A stretch of DNA of 64,000 nucleotides from Gerris lacustris (GCA_951217055.1 OX578282.1:47736329-47800328); one strand, 5' to 3'; counted from the stretch's first letter, positions 25,470 through 38,602 are shown. Made by a program: numbers and translations. The notes: generated from the sequence alone by a model not told the origin.

Positions 25470-26120
25470 ATGATTTTTCTCTGACGTTAATGATATAATC
25501 AATAAAAGAGGAATAGTAAACTTTTATATATTTTTTAAATTATTATAGGATGAAGGAATCTGCTTTTATCAAATAAATACTTGACGTGATATATTTAGTA
25601 GCAAGAAAATCTGGGTTGTTAGCGACAATGTTTTTTCCCGATAAGATATAAGAATATAATCAAAAGAGCGTAAAAATATGACTTTATGCTTTAAAACTGA
25701 ATATCCATCTCAAGTATTTATGAAAAAGCCATCCTCGTAATAAAACAGGACGCTTATAAAGTTCAGGAAATTAAATCTTTCAACCCTAATTCATCTTTGG
25801 ACGATAGAAGTGGGTAAAGGGTCAAGTGTTGAATTTCATTAATTTAGATATAGTTCAAGTAGAGATCAAGAGGGGTATTGGATGTTCTTTTAATAGCTTC
25901 AAGGATGGATCAAGTAAAAAGTATCTTGTGTATCCGTCCATTTCTCCGAAGCATTCTCAAACTAATCAGATATTTAATAAGAATGGACAGAAAGTGGATC
26001 TGATAGCACTTATACATTTTAGTTACTTTTCAAGCACTCAAGGCCTTTAAAACGATCTAGCCATGGCTCCTATACTTACCTATATTCCTTGTTTATTTTA
26101 TGGGTTAGAGTTAGGTTCTC
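25470..26120. other. Unannotated AT-rich DNA
   Basis: No gene seen. The open frame 25826-26050 is unrecognised. Confidence 0.4.
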
Positions 26121-26123
26121 CAT

Positions 26124-26635
26124 TTGTATTTAATAAACATTTCGCATGCTTATAGTAAGTTCATTTTCTTAAATAGCCAAATATACTCTTATTACCATAG
26201 ATCCAATTTGTTTTTAATGAACATTTCGCATCCTTATAGCATGTTTATTTTCTTAAATAGCTAAATGTACTCTTATTATCATAAGGGAATAACACAAACT
26301 GTCTCTCCACATAAATTGAATGATATATATATATATATTTAATCCCACGTCGATGTCCGACATGTAGTGGACTCGCCTCTCTCTAAATCTTTTTTTTAAT
26401 GTAACTCTTTTATTTTTTCTTCCGCAATAGGCTCTAATGACGGCCTTTTGAAGGCTGAAAGGTGCTTTGGCATTAACATTTTTTTCAACGTGGAGAGATT
26501 CCATTTTCATAGGCGCTCCCATATTTTAGCACGTCTTATTACCATAGTTCATATTTGCATACAATAAACATTTTGAATTCTTCTAGCAAGTTTATTTTCT
26601 TAAATAGCCAAATGTGCTCTTATTACCATAATTCC
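26124..26635 (+). repeat. 84-bp tandem units interrupted by a roughly 250-bp insert
   Basis: Units starting near 26124 and 26208 (offset 84) share 'ttaat.aacatttcgcat.cttatag', 'ttcattttcttaaatagcc' and 'actcttatta.cata'. After about 26284 an unrelated segment intervenes, and a third unit resumes at about 26535-26630. 'tcttatta.cata' occurs on both sides of the insert; this could be a target duplication or just unit periodicity. Confidence 0.7.
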
Positions 26636-26779
26636 TATCCTCGTTCTCTTTGGTCCAAGTGGCGATTAATAGTTTTGAGATTTTAAATATAGAAGTATTA
26701 AATTTAACTTACTTTTAATTTTCTTATAATACACGAAGTATAATTACAAATGAACATTTTTGTGAGGATGCGAAAACAT

Positions 26780-27000
26780 ATTTTGTTATTTACACGTTGA
26801 GGCCCTCTAAGATATTTATATATATGTATACATAAATGCCATAAAAGGCCTCAACGTATAAATAACCAAATATATTTTGTAGCCAACAATATATTTCATA
26901 TATTTCGTCGTTGTTTATATGTTTTACGGCCCCTGAAGAAGGTTTTAAGTAAAAACCGAAACGACGGGATTGTGACATAGTGACGATTTTTGTGACCGAA
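26780..27000 (+). repeat. Inverted repeat plus hammerhead-like motif
   Basis: GTTATTTACACGTTGAGGCC and GGCCTCAACGTATAAATAAC (about 26786-26866) form a near-perfect stem. About 70 bp further on, CTGAAGA (26933-26939), A, GGTTTT (26941-26946), AAAACC (26952-26957) and GAAAC (26958-26962) follow the CTGANGA-stem-GAAAC layout seen in the Penelope-like copies. Upstream CGTCGT(T) (26906-26912) can pair with ACGACG after GAAA. Confidence 0.55.
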
Positions 27001-27654
27001 ACCTGAGATTAGTTTTTTATGTTTATATTTACGGTCGAGAATTTATTCATTTTTATATATATGTAAATCATTATTATGACAGATATATTTTACTATACTT
27101 CAGTATACACAAGCGTGAAGGTGCTCTGTCGTTTTCTAACTATTGAACTGTTTTTAACGATATATGTATCAATAATATAAAATAGTCTGCCTATAACCAT
27201 TATTTTCTTTTACGACCTATCATTGTCTAATTTATTTAATTTTTCCCACCTTTTTTTTTTTTTTATTTTGATGAAATTTGGCATATAGAATCAGAAGAAT
27301 CATACCCCTAGGCAAAATTAGGAAATTAATATTACCTCTAAATGTGAGGGCGCTGCCCTAAAAAACTCTTAAAATAATGTAAACAATTTTTTTTCGGAAA
27401 CGGTTCCGAGGATTAATAAAATTATATACGTCGTTTTTCCGGGAAAAATCTTGTCTCCGATTTTTTTTTAAATTGAAAACAAGTAAACAACCACCCGTTG
27501 AACGCTTTTGAATAATGTTTGTTAAAAATATAATTAAAAATTCCTAAATAATTAATTTCTTTACATCTACTCGAGAAAGGAGTTATCTCAGACCGACTTT
27601 TATTTGTCTGTCATAATTGTTTTGTTTTTTTACTCTGTTTAGTAATATTAAAGA

Positions 27655-28035
27655 AGCCTAGACGGTTGAAAATAATATAGGGCGCTATCTGCGTGCTACT
27701 TTCGATAAACAATTAAAATTTCTTAAAAAACCGATGAGTACTATTGAAGAAATAGGTATTAATAAGTATATGATTGTGCGCATGTGGAAGAGGAACAAAT
27801 GGGCAGTGGGTTGAAACTTAAATGGGACCAACAATGGGCTTATTATGACTTACCATTTTCATTTTATTGAAACCGGACGAGTAGTTTTTAAGATAGGTTG
27901 GCTCGTAAAAATTGAACGACAGGCAGAAATGGGACCGAAAATGTTTCCTGATATCCGAAACATCTTGGAATTTTTGTAATTAGAGACATCAACAAATTTT
28001 ACATAGCTCCCTTACCTTTTGTAGGTCTGGAAGCT
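27655..28035 (-). mobile_element. Partial copy of family R1, minus orientation
   Basis: Begins at 'agacggttgaaa' and runs through 'gtgcgcatgtggaagaggaac', 'gggaccaacaatgggctta', 'ttcctgatatccgaaac' to the degraded hairpin end 'ccttttgtaggtctggaagc'. The half with the GGCAGAGTATTTT end is missing, so it is truncated. Confidence 0.7.
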
Positions 28036-28339
28036 TAATATATTTATGTATAAATTAGTATATTAAATAAATAAAACTTGTTTTTGAGATGAGAGCCCTC
28101 AATGAAACTAAACAATTTATATAAGTAAGTTTTTAAAATAGAAGTTGTCTCGAAGTACTTTATAACTTCCTAGTTACAAAAATTCGGTTATTGTTTTGAG
28201 GCGTTTGGTCTATTCGTACTGCATTTAATATTTAGTCATCAGTAGGATTGTTTCTAATAAATATACTTTTTTTCTTTAATATTAAAATGAACTTATTTCT
28301 TTAAAACTTAAGTTGTAAATACTGTTGAGGTTTATATTC

Positions 28340-29360
28340 CTTTTTTAAGGGTTTGCAGATCCTTCTCGAAACCCTTATGTTGTGGGTTATGAGTCTCGTC
28401 GCTCTTAGGTCATATCTCCCGAAATGTTTGAGGTAAAAAGTTGATATTTAGAACACTGGCGCAACTTTTTGTCCCAATCATAAGAAAAATATGCGCAATT
28501 CGCAAAAAAGGGGTAAAATCAAATATATATATCAAATATTTTTTTAGGGTTTCGAGTTCGTCCTAGAAACACTTATGCTTTTGGTAGTTCGTCCGGTCTG
28601 TCAGTCGCATAAAATATCACACCACCCGACCTAATGTAGCTAGAGATTGGAAATTTGGTATACAAGTTAAACTTTTTTGCCCAAAAACAGGCAACCTGTT
28701 GCGAACTTCACAACTCAAAATTTCATCGCCATTGCTTGGGGATCGTAACATTTTTTTATTTTTTGTAATTTTTAAGTGGGTTATCATTGAAATTTAGATT
28801 ACAAATATATATCTCATTATCAAAATGGTGGCTATTTTACCCCCGAAATAATTAAAACAATACACAAAAAAATGCCCCCACCCGCTACCCCATGAGGAAA
28901 GGCACTAAAAATAAGGAAAAAATACATAAATTTACTTCTCTGTGGGCTAAAGATATTTCTGGGAGTTCATATAAAACAGTAAAATTTTTATAATTTTATG
29001 TGACCGTAACTATGGTGACCCAAAATTTTATTTGTTTAAATTTTTGAGTAGGGTATCATAGTAAAGGATTTAAATGTAGATTACAAATATACGTCGCATT
29101 TTTAAAATGGTGGCTATTTTACCCCCGAAATAATTAAAACAAAACGCAAAAAATGTCCCTCCCCCAGCTCCGCTAGCCCTTAAGGAAAGGCCCCAAAAAT
29201 GAGTAAAAATACATTAATATACCTGTGGAATACATCAAATAAAATACATAAAATTCATAAAATACCTCTGTGGGCCAAAGATATTTCCGGGGTTTCATTA
29301 TTGTCATTACCGATAAAAAACATTGTGACTTCTCGGAGGATCGAACCAGGGACCCTTTTA
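28340..29360 (+). repeat. Composite of old repeats with a tandem duplication of about 281 bp
   Basis: Two units carrying 'aaaatggtggctattttacc' start near 28822 and 29104; each is preceded by an R3-like 'gattacaaatata' word and followed by 'ctctgtgggc.aaagatattt'. The right edge carries 'taccgataaaaaacat' and a reversed B-box-like GGATCGAACC (about 29338-29347), as at 519-534. 'tctgtcagtcgcataaa' near 28597 is typical of old repeats. Confidence 0.55.
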
Positions 29361-29379
29361 TTTATTTATTTAATTTTTT

Positions 29380-31540
29380 CTTATAGAGCGGTACAGGGAA
29401 GTAAAGGAATGTTATTTCATAAAATAATAACTTTTATATGCTTAATCTACGAACCCCTAAAATGTACTTAGTTGCAAGTATTACCCTGTGAATTTTTCTT
29501 ACTCTCCTTTTATTGTAAATACTCGTAAACACAAAGTTAATGTTTGAGGTTGGATTTATTTGTCTCTACTATAAACTTTTGCCTTCTTTTATTACCTAAA
29601 ACCGTCACAATTATTGCTGGCTTCTTGTTTTCTACTTAGTTTTCTTCTTCGTCCCTTATTCTTACTTTGAGTTAAAAAACAATTAGAAGGGTTATTTTGG
29701 GGTTTGGCTTTGTTTGCCTCTACTAGTACATTTGACATGACTCTTAAGAGTTTAATAACTTTTAACTGTCACAAAAACTTGTTGTCTCAATTTAATGCCT
29801 TCTACCTGTCACTGTTAGTTGATTTCTTTTCGGGAAAGATTGTGATTAAACGCATTTGTTTATAAATGATAGATATTGTCTCTTTTTGACAATTATAATA
29901 CATTTTGTTTGAGTATTAAGACATTAAGACAGCATTTTTTTGATTAATTAGGTACGGCTCAAAATTGAAACACATTTATTGTTATGATTCCGGCCGCGGT
30001 AGCCTTTTAGGGTGAAATAAATTCAGGTTTTCAGGTTTACATTCCGTATACCTTCTTTAGACCGTTACTCCCCTCTGTTTTCTTTATAAGGGGAGTAACA
30101 ATCTAAAGAAGTGCCCTTTTTTGTTTGGAACTGAAATCCCTCTAGCGTTTTTTCAATAAATTCTGTGTTACTTCATTTAGTTTTTTGAATAAAAACCATT
30201 CTTTTTATTTTATAAAAATAAAATGAAAAGGGGTTCCCCCAAGGGGAATTCCGTTTAACATCTCTTCAATCTTTTTAATAATTTTGAATTGGTTAAAAGA
30301 AAAAAAAAAGTTTTTAGAAAACGAACTAATTGCTTTTTATGTTGATGATCTACTGCTTTTTTTAATTCGTATAATTAATTCAACTAAAATGAAAGCGACA
30401 CTGGAAATTATTAATGATCTATATTTTCAAGTGTTGAAAAGATTTCTTTTGGCGGGGGAAAAAAATGTAAATCATAAAATTTAATTGATATTTTAATATA
30501 ATTTTGACGAAACCAACTTACTTGATTTAACAAAACTTACTACTTACATACTTAAAATATGATATAATAAAATTTACAACATCTCAAAACTAGATAAGAC
30601 TGAAATCCTTAATGTTAATTTTAAGTTTCATTGCAAATGTCGTATGTTATAAAGAGGGGGTTGTATGTTATTTTGTATAAAAAAAGTATCAAACTTTTCA
30701 TATAAAAAGAAAAAAAAGAAGATGTTTTAGGCTGATAGACGAAACAACCATTTACCCTGAATATACCCTGAATGTATAAGGATTGAATAAATAGGGACAA
30801 CTACAAACAACGTACGTAAATTTTTTCTTTTGACAATTCAATATTTCCAAGAGCTATTTGTCATAAATGTTTGTTAAAATCTGAATTAATTCACATTCAA
30901 ACTGGTTCTATTTTAAATAAATAATAATTTCTTTATTCATTAATCAAGTTATTTTTTTTTACCATTTACTAGTTAATTCGTTATAATTCATTTTGTTCTC
31001 TTAGATTTGAACTATGCAAAAGCATTACACCATGATTTTTTTTCTTAAATAAAAATCTTTGCTTTACCGGGAATAAATGTAACAGTTGATAAAATACGAA
31101 TAAAAATTTAAAAGGGAAGGTTCCTATCTTTTTTTGAGTAAAAAAAAAAAAATAAATAAAAATGTTCTGCCTCATCTTCACGGTTTTTAATAAAGAGTAA
31201 ATTCAACGGTGGTGAGGGGGGTGGGGGGCATTTGAAGAGCGTGGCCCCGTGAAATTATGTACCTAGATAAGCTCTACAACCTTAATAAATAAGAATATCT
31301 ATATTTTCCCATTTTATTCCTTATATTTTTTTCTTTATCTTTTTAAAAGCCGTGGAAATAAAAATACTGTAGAATAAAGAAGTGCCAGAACAAAATTATC
31401 TTAAAATGATTGTGGGTATTAGCTTCTATTTAAAAAATAGTTTTAATTGACCATATTATTTTTCTCTCTTGTGTCTAAACCATTTTTTAGTAAGAAGTAT
31501 TGATATTTGGATAGATGTATGTATGTTTTAATTTTTGGTC
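29380..31540. other. AT-rich DNA with one 60-base hairpin
   Basis: CTTCTTTAG...GTTACTCCCCT (30052-30074) pairs with AGGGGAGTAAC...TCTAAAGAAG (30089-30111), leaving a 14-base loop and one small internal mismatch. No gene is seen; open frames 29199-29471 and 30284-30484 have no recognised content. Confidence 0.5.
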
Positions 31541-31549
31541 ACCTTTTTT

Positions 31550-32255
31550 AGGGTCCGTAGGCAAAACCAAGGACCCTTATATTTTCCTGCGTGTGTCTGT
31601 CCGTCCGTCCTCTCGCCTGCTCTCACGGCTACACCTTTCGTCCGATCACTTTGAAATTTGGCATGTATGTGTATTGTACCTACCCACATATTTTAAAAAT
31701 ATAGTGACTTAAAAAAAATATTTTTCAAAAAAATTAGGGTAAAAAACTTAAGGGTTAAACTTTTTTTTATTTTTTTTCGACACCGTGAGGGGTATCATAT
31801 AAAAGGGTACGTCGAGCTGATTACAAAAATATATAATTCTTTGGTTATAACTTTGATAGGGCGAGCGTAGGCAAGTTTGAAGTGGGTGTGAAACGTGTCC
31901 CCCCTTCTATCTCGCTTATGTGAAGTGCAAAAAAGCTGAAAAAATTCCTGAACATTCTTCGACTAAAAGTAAAGATACCACTTTTTGGAAATTTTGGAAA
32001 AAATATATATATTTTTTTTTTTTTGACAAAATACGTTTTTTTATAACTATGGTCTTTTCGATGTATTTATGTGGTTGTAGTCCGGTTCAGTGGCAAGAAA
32101 ATACTTTATCAGAAGTGTGTTTATGTGTTTTGAAAATATCAGACCCATAGGATAGTTCAAAGTAAGCTTTTTAGCATTTTAAAAAACACCATCAATAGGG
32201 TACTTAAACTATACAGAGTTGCCTACGGACCCTCGCTGTGTGCTGACTAGCACAC
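31550..32255 (+). mobile_element. Non-autonomous element with perfect 15-bp inverted ends
   Basis: AGGGTCCGTAGGCAA (31550-31564) and TTGCCTACGGACCCT (32219-32233) are exact inverted copies. Just inside the left end lie 'aaccaaggacccttatat' and a (GTCC)n word. An R3-like 'ggggtatcatataaaagggt' follows at about 31790-31808. Past the right end is a TGTGTGC-tgacta-GCACACA hairpin (about 32236-32255). The ends resemble a repeat type widespread in arthropods. No transposase is present. Confidence 0.65.
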
Positions 32256-32280
32256 ACTTGACCTGTTTATTTTATTATAC

Positions 32281-32482
32281 ACTAGCTGACCCACTTCGTA
32301 ACTAACAGGCAGTTAAACAATATGAAATTCACACATTCAGTGAAACAACGCGCGCCCCATCTATAAGAACATAGTTTTACAAACTCATAAACCATTCCCT
32401 AAAGTTCCATTGCAATCGGTTGAACGGTTTAGGAAGGCATAAGAGACATACAGACAAAAATTCATTTTTATTTATATAGATA
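32281..32482 (+). repeat. Short R2-type repeat
   Basis: Starts ACTAGCTGACCCACTTCGTA and ends at 'tttatttatatagatata', passing 'ttgcaatcggttgaacggtt' and 'agagacatacagacaaaaa'. These start and end phrases recur across arthropod genomes. It sits in TATA-rich flanks. Confidence 0.7.
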
Positions 32483-33320
32483 TATTAAACGTATTCAACG
32501 TGTGGATAGAGAATAAATCCCTTCATCTTATAATGTTATTAATTGTAAAGTATTTGTAAGAACTAATGAAATGGATGAGAATAATCTCAAAGAAGATAGA
32601 TGTTTTTCTAGTAATTAGAACCTTTCACTTCAACTAATTCTACACCGTCTTACAAAAGGATTTATACCATACCCTAGAATTATATTTATACATCACTTCT
32701 GTCGATATAAGTGTGTGTGTGTGTATGTATGCTCTTATATGAAAGTGAGAAATAGGAGATGGGATGGGTTGAATGCGTGGAGGAAAGACTAATGCCGGGT
32801 CGAACTGTCTTGAAAGCTGATTTACCGCATGCTGTTAGTTCAGTACCATGAGCTTTCGATACTTTTAACAGAAAACCTTAGGATGGGGTGTAATGCTTTA
32901 GAGCTGTAACTCACACCAGTAAGAAAAACTGTAACTCAAGAGTTACTCTGTAACAAATACTCAAGCCTTTAGACTTCGCTTCCACTATAGAGAGCTTTCC
33001 TTTTTCCTTGGAACTAGGGGGCTTCTATACAACATAACATCCCACTACCTTATACCCCTCCCTTCAACGTTTTGACTAAATGGTGAGGCGTTTGCTTTTC
33101 TAAAAGAGAAGGTAACGAGTTCAGGCACCGAGTAACGACTTGGGTTGAAATTCCTTTTCTGCCATCAGGACTTTTAGTCTTTTGGAATGTTAAAAGGATG
33201 TGGAAGTTTGGTAGGCTCTAAAGAATACGTAGCTTTAAGAAAAGGAAAGAAAGAGGCTTTAACTTGTAGTAGTAAATAAGAAACAATGAAAACAAGCAGT
33301 ATAAAAAAATAGATTTTAAT
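32483..33320. other. Unannotated DNA
   Basis: A short (TG)n occurs near 32711. There is no gene; antisense open frames near 33174-33473 extend into the MITE and are not supported. Confidence 0.4.
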
Positions 33321-33324
33321 ACTA

Positions 33325-33812
33325 CAGTCTGTATTATGAAAGAAGACGTGCGTTGACAGCGCGGGAAAGTTTGACACATTGGGGGGAGAGCCAATGAGAG
33401 CTCGAGAATTTGGCGGGCAATAGGTTGAGCCAACTAGGTAAAAATAAAAATCTCTAATGGAGGGGCGCGGCACTTGGGATAACCGTTTAAAAAGGGTTCG
33501 TAACCTCCACCCCTCCTACATTTTCCTTCTCCTTGTTGTTTAGTTATCATCGTGATGAAGAAAAAAGAACTCTTAGAAGAAATATTGAAATATATTCGTA
33601 ATAAGATGTGAAAATCTATAGACAACAATAGTTAAAAAGATCGCGATTTGGTACGAGGAACATAACCTTCTTTTGTTTACAAACAAGTTATCTGCCCCAC
33701 CCTCACCCACAGACCTAGTGGCTTTATTTTTACCCTCACATAGGTTGGCCAATCTGAGTGTCATCTGATTTCCCGCGCTGTCAACGCACGTCTTCTTTCA
33801 TAATACAGACTG
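33325..33812. mobile_element. Mariner-type MITE with perfect TIRs of about 45 bp
   Basis: The left arm starting CAGTCTGTATTATG at 33325 and the right arm ending CATAATACAGACTG at 33812 are exact inverted copies for about 45 bp, through to a GACAGCGCGGGAAA word. TA lies directly outside each end (33323-33324 and 33813-33814). CAGT ends with a TA duplication fit Tc1/mariner-type elements. It is 488 bp with no transposase, hence non-autonomous. Confidence 0.85.
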
Positions 33813-33927
33813 TAGAAGGTTATTATGCCTTTTTCAAAACTGAGAGCCCCAAATATTAATATAAATAGATAAGTTAGAAAAAACAATAATTGGAAACATC
33901 CAGCACTTCTACTTAACTTAAGCTTTA

Positions 33928-34111
33928 TTTTCCTAGACGCGACTCCAGCGGCAGACGCTCATGCGATTGTCCCGAGCGACTATAGCTAAGGACTCCTCTT
34001 CTGACTTTGCATGTTACCGTTTTCCAATATGAGTGACGTTTAACTCTCCTCCGTGATAGTCACTGGGCGACAATCGCGCAGCGTCTATCGCTGGAGTCGC
34101 GTCTAGGAAAA
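33928..34111. mobile_element. Short GC-rich foldback/MITE
   Basis: TTTTCCTAGACGCGACTCCA (from 33928) and its reverse complement ending at 34111 are exact, continuing to CCAGCG/CGCTGG and then imperfectly through GCGATTGTC.../...GACAATCGC. It is 184 bp. Target duplication is not clear and superfamily is not assigned. Confidence 0.75.
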
Positions 34112-35868
34112 CGTACCTTCAGTGGTTCAGAATCACTGACTATAGATCGACTGAAAAGTAACCGGTGTGACCAGAAAGATCAATTTAAAGATCAGACTTC
34201 GGTTGATTAAAGGGTCGACCGGAGCGTTGTGACCGCTTCGACCGAATCCAGAATACGGTTAGTTTACCACAATATTACCTTCTATGGCGGATTTTCATTG
34301 TTATTTTAGAAGTTAAAAATTTTGTTGTCTCTTGTTCTTTTTTAGTATTTAGTTTTTGTAAAACATGGATCTTAATCGATGTAAACGAAACCTTAATGTG
34401 AGGTACAATTTTTCAGGAGTAAATTGAGGCTGAAATTCACATTAATATGCGTAATCAGAGTTTTAGTAGTTGCAGGATAAAAGAAAGGGATGATGGCCGT
34501 AATATACTGATTTAACCGCAGAGCTTCCGGTACAATAGTTTATACACTTGAGAAATCGCAATAGCTTTACTCTCATAATACACTATCCTCATATACACTA
34601 AACAACAACCAACAGCCAATTTTATAACCTCCGTTTGTTTATAATCTTTTCGGTTGACCGCTGCCTTCAACCGGCCCTTTTCGGAAACAAGATTATTTCA
34701 AGCTATGACGCTAACCACATCCAACTGTCCTCATGCGGTTAAATCTCTTCATGCGACATCGGATCAGATGTAAACAAATATCATCGTGTAAACTTGGCAA
34801 GATTACATAATTTATTACATAATGAAATGATAACTGATAGAATAGATATTAACTCAATGCTAAATTTTACTTCATGTGTGTACGTGTTCAGAAAATGTAA
34901 ATGAGAATCGTTATTTGATATGTACTTACTTACAGATAGAACTACTTATAGATAGAATATCTAAGGGGACCATTTCCAAGTTTAATAGTTAAAAAGGAGC
35001 TACTTGTGTGTTGCTAATGGCTAAGATAATGTGTAAGTACGAAATTAACAACTAGTTAAAGGTCGAGGTTAATGAGACTGGTACAAGGTGGATTTGAAGC
35101 TAGTTCTAAAAGGGTAGTTAGGGACATGTAAGAAACTCTACCAACTTGTACTTAGGATACATCCCTCTCCTTCTCTCCCTTCATTCTAAAACACTTCCGT
35201 TCTACAACACAAGGTACACACATGAATAGAAACCTTCAGATACAGACTTAACTAGTAAAACAGACATTGAAAAACCTACAGTCAACCTTAATTAGAACAA
35301 AACTCTACTACTTATAAACACCATATACTCTTACAATATTCATTATTGCAATGTTGGACCTTATTATCAGCGCTCTTTATGCATCTCATTTTTTCTATTA
35401 TTTTTAATTTAGCCAATTAAACAAGGTAAACATACAATATACTAACTTTTGTACCGCTCTATTGCATTAGCACACCATTAGTGCGATTTCAAAACTACAT
35501 AATCCTAATTTTTTTTTTTTTCCTTCTTTTGTGTGTGCTTTTAAGCTAATGTGAATTCCTACAGCGTCGCTTTAGAACCCCTTTATTTATTTTGTATTGC
35601 TTTCTTTAATCAACATTTATTATTTATCAATAATATACGTCGGTACTCAGCCTTCTAATTGCTTCGCTCCTCAATCCCCTGAAGGCAGCCGCAACCCATA
35701 ATTCCCTGCTTGGGGTGCTGTGCTTCCTTCCCCGTAATTGTCATAGGACATCTGTATGTAGAGGTCAAGGTGTGGGGCACATCAAGCTTATGAATTAAAA
35801 GACAATATTAATTTTTTATGGGAATGAAAACATTACCGTTTAAATTTATAAATGAAATAGTCCCTACA
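34112..35868. other. Mixed DNA without recognised gene
   Basis: The first 170 bp and 34650-34780 are relatively rich in 'cgaccg' and 'accgg' words and may be remnants of another inverted element; I could not align them convincingly. Nothing else is recognised. Confidence 0.35.
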
Positions 35869-35876
35869 CCCTACAC

Positions 35877-36237
35877 CGGGGGTCTCAAATCTTTTCGGTT
35901 AAAGGGCCGGATCTGGATAAGATGGTCCATAGTGAGCCGGATGAAGTAAGAAACATTCACCTATCGGATTTCACAATTATGGTAATTCACAATTACGGAT
36001 ATTCACAATTAAATGGTAGAGAGTATAGATAATAAGCTCATAAACCATATCAATTTATATTAGACTCGTGCTGATCTTTTTTAAAGTTTGAAATGGCATT
36101 TCATGATGGTGAACTTATAACTTTGCACTTATAACTTTAATTTGTTAATATCTTTCGTGGTGTAGCAGTGTAGCGGACCGAATGGAAACATTTTACGGGC
36201 CGGATCTGGCTCGCAGGCCGTAGTTTGGATATCCCTG
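35877..36237. mobile_element. hAT-type MITE with 8-bp target duplication
   Basis: CCCTACAC lies at 35869-35876 and 36238-36245. The ends read CGGGGGTCTCAAA and TTTGGATATCCCTG, imperfect inverted copies of the CAGGG...CCCTG type. Next inside, 'gggccggatctgg' occurs near both ends in the same orientation (about 35905 and 36198). Ends, internal words and 8-bp duplication fit known hAT non-autonomous elements. Length is 361 bp with no transposase. Confidence 0.88.
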
Positions 36238-36245
36238 CCCTACAC

Positions 36246-37765
36246 TAACTCTCAGAAACAATATTCGGTATTATACGACATGAACGCCACCATTACATCT
36301 CCATTCTCCTTATATAACAATAATAATCAGCTTAGTAATTTGCAACTTCTTACATTTCAGAATTATAAATAAAACAACTATTAAAGACAAGTATAATGCA
36401 AAAAAATTGGAAATGGCGGTGGATTAGGAAAATATAGTTTATGTTTAATTTTATATTTAGTAACAAAAAAAAAAATTAAGTAAATCAATTTAGATTAGTT
36501 ATTATAGATATGTTATTATATCTATTTAAAGACCAACAAATCAAAACAAGCATTTATTTTTATTGGAATAAATGTAGTTGCCTTAGCTTAACAATGACAA
36601 ATTTGTTCGAGGTGCGTCGGTCGGACACTACTCGATTATATTAATAATTTTTATATTGTTTATGTACAAGTAATTAACATGTTCTACAAGCTGCACGATG
36701 GATATTTGTTAAAGTATTATAATATTTTAATAAAACAAAACATCAATATCCATTATTTATGAACTCACGAAAAAATTTTACAACACGGTGTTATAAAAAT
36801 AACTCTGAGTTCTTGATAATATTTTTTTTTTTTTTTTTACTTTTATAGTTTTAATATTTTAAAAAAACATTAAAACTATTAGAATTAATGTATCGCTATC
36901 ACGTACTCTTTGTCACTTTATTTTAAATAATCTTTTGTTCATTTGATTTTTAATTTAGTTAAGTACTGAGTTTAAAGGGATGGCTCTTTGGAGTGTTTTT
37001 AGTATTGTGGAGCTTTTTTTAATTATATTTTTATTTTTAATTTTAGGTAAACGAAAGTTATTTTTTTATTCTTCTACCATCAGCGAAAGAACAATTTCTA
37101 TATATAGATAGTCAAGATCCAGTGATTAAAAGCCGGCCTTGTTTTTCCAATTTTATTTTATAACTATAAAGTACGACACAAAAACCCACGCCTGTCTAGT
37201 CTTTCGAGTGATATTGTAAAAACAATTATTTTTTATTATTTTCTACTGAGTCGGTGGATGCTACTTTTTTCTCCTTTTTTTAATATATACATATTATTAA
37301 ATTTATTCATTTAATTTTAAATAAATATAAACTTTTGAATTCTAGTAAAATGTTCTCATACTATATCTTCAGAATTTAATATCACTTCGCGGAACACTTT
37401 TGTAAAGGTACCTATTATATTTTATTAAAAAATGATTAGGCTTATCCAATGAAAAGTTAAATGAAATCATAGCTTGCCCCACGTCAATTAAAATTTCATG
37501 ACTTTATGGCTGGTTTAATAATTGTGTTTTCTTCTTTATTAGAAATCACTTAAATTTTGCTTACGAGGTTTAGATTAACAGAGTGCAACACTGTTTTTGA
37601 CAAGATATTTTGAGTCTTAAACTGCACAATTAACCCGCATAGAATTGAATCTTATCATCATTGATTTCAGAGATATGAATGTTTTAGTATACAATTTTTA
37701 AAAGGATTTAAATATTGCAGCAACTTTTAATTTCTTTCCTTATAGATTAAACGTAATTTTTTTTT
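36246..37765. other. AT-rich DNA without recognised gene
   Basis: There is a poly(T) run near 36823-36838. No gene or element boundary is visible. Confidence 0.4.
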
Positions 37766-37910
37766 TCCAATTAGTGTAGCACATAGCTTTCTCGTGTCCT
37801 ATTTCGTATACTTTCGTGATTTTATGCTTTTACAAATATTATTGTAACATTTATTTAATATTTCCCCGTTTTTAATCTGTCAAAATGGTTTTGATTTTTT
37901 ACATGAACTA

Positions 37911-38494
37911 ATAGTCCACAGGCCACCATAAGAAGTGAGTCGCTGATTGATAAAGTTTTCTTACCTTATGGAATCGCTTATGTATGCCGTGTCCACCGAT
38001 GAATTGGGTATATGGCAACTGGGAGCTGGGCCATTTCTTTTTTTTTTGACATGCCAAACTTTCCCTTCTGCAGGAACATTGAAAAGAGATAGATAAAGCT
38101 TCGATTTTCACAGGATCGTTTAATTAAATTATTTCAAAAACAGTGGTACACGTGGCCACCGATAAGAGTGGGCCGTTTGGGGTGGCCACCGCCCCAAACA
38201 TATCGCTCTGAGAGGACGTTGAAAAGAAAACGGCCCACTCGTATCGGTGGCCACCTTAACCACTGTTTTTTAAATAATTTAATTAAACGATCCTGTGAAA
38301 ATCAAAACTTTATCTATCTCTTTTCAATGTTCCCGCAGAAGGGCAAGTTTGGCATGTCAACAAAAAAGAAATGGCCCAGCCCCCAGTTGCCATATACCTA
38401 ATTCATCGGTGAACACGGCATAAATAAGCGATTGTATAAGGTAAGAAAACTTTATCAATCAGCGACTCACTTCTTATGGTGGCCTGTGGACTAT
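37911..38494. mobile_element. Foldback element with arms of about 260 bp
   Basis: The left arm starts ATAGTCCACAGGCCACC at 37911 and the right arm ends GGTGGCCTGTGGACTAT at 38494. The arms are near-identical inverted copies to about 38175 and from about 38240, with 'gtggccaccgataagagtgg' near the centre. TA dinucleotides next to the ends are compatible with a TA duplication, but the exact base is ambiguous because TA also occurs inside the TIR. The long antisense open frame at 37908-38111 and its sense partner are mirror images of the same arm, not genes. Confidence 0.82.
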
Positions 38495-38602
38495 AAACTT
38501 TCGATTTATCAAAATTTAAAGAACGCGCAGACGGTTGAAATTAATCTGGGACTATCTGCAGGCTACTTTTGACAAACCATCTAAATCACATAAAGTATAT
38601 AC

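Noticed and set aside
37908..38401. Two similar open frames on opposite strands
   Set aside because: They are the two mirror-image arms of the foldback element, not genes.
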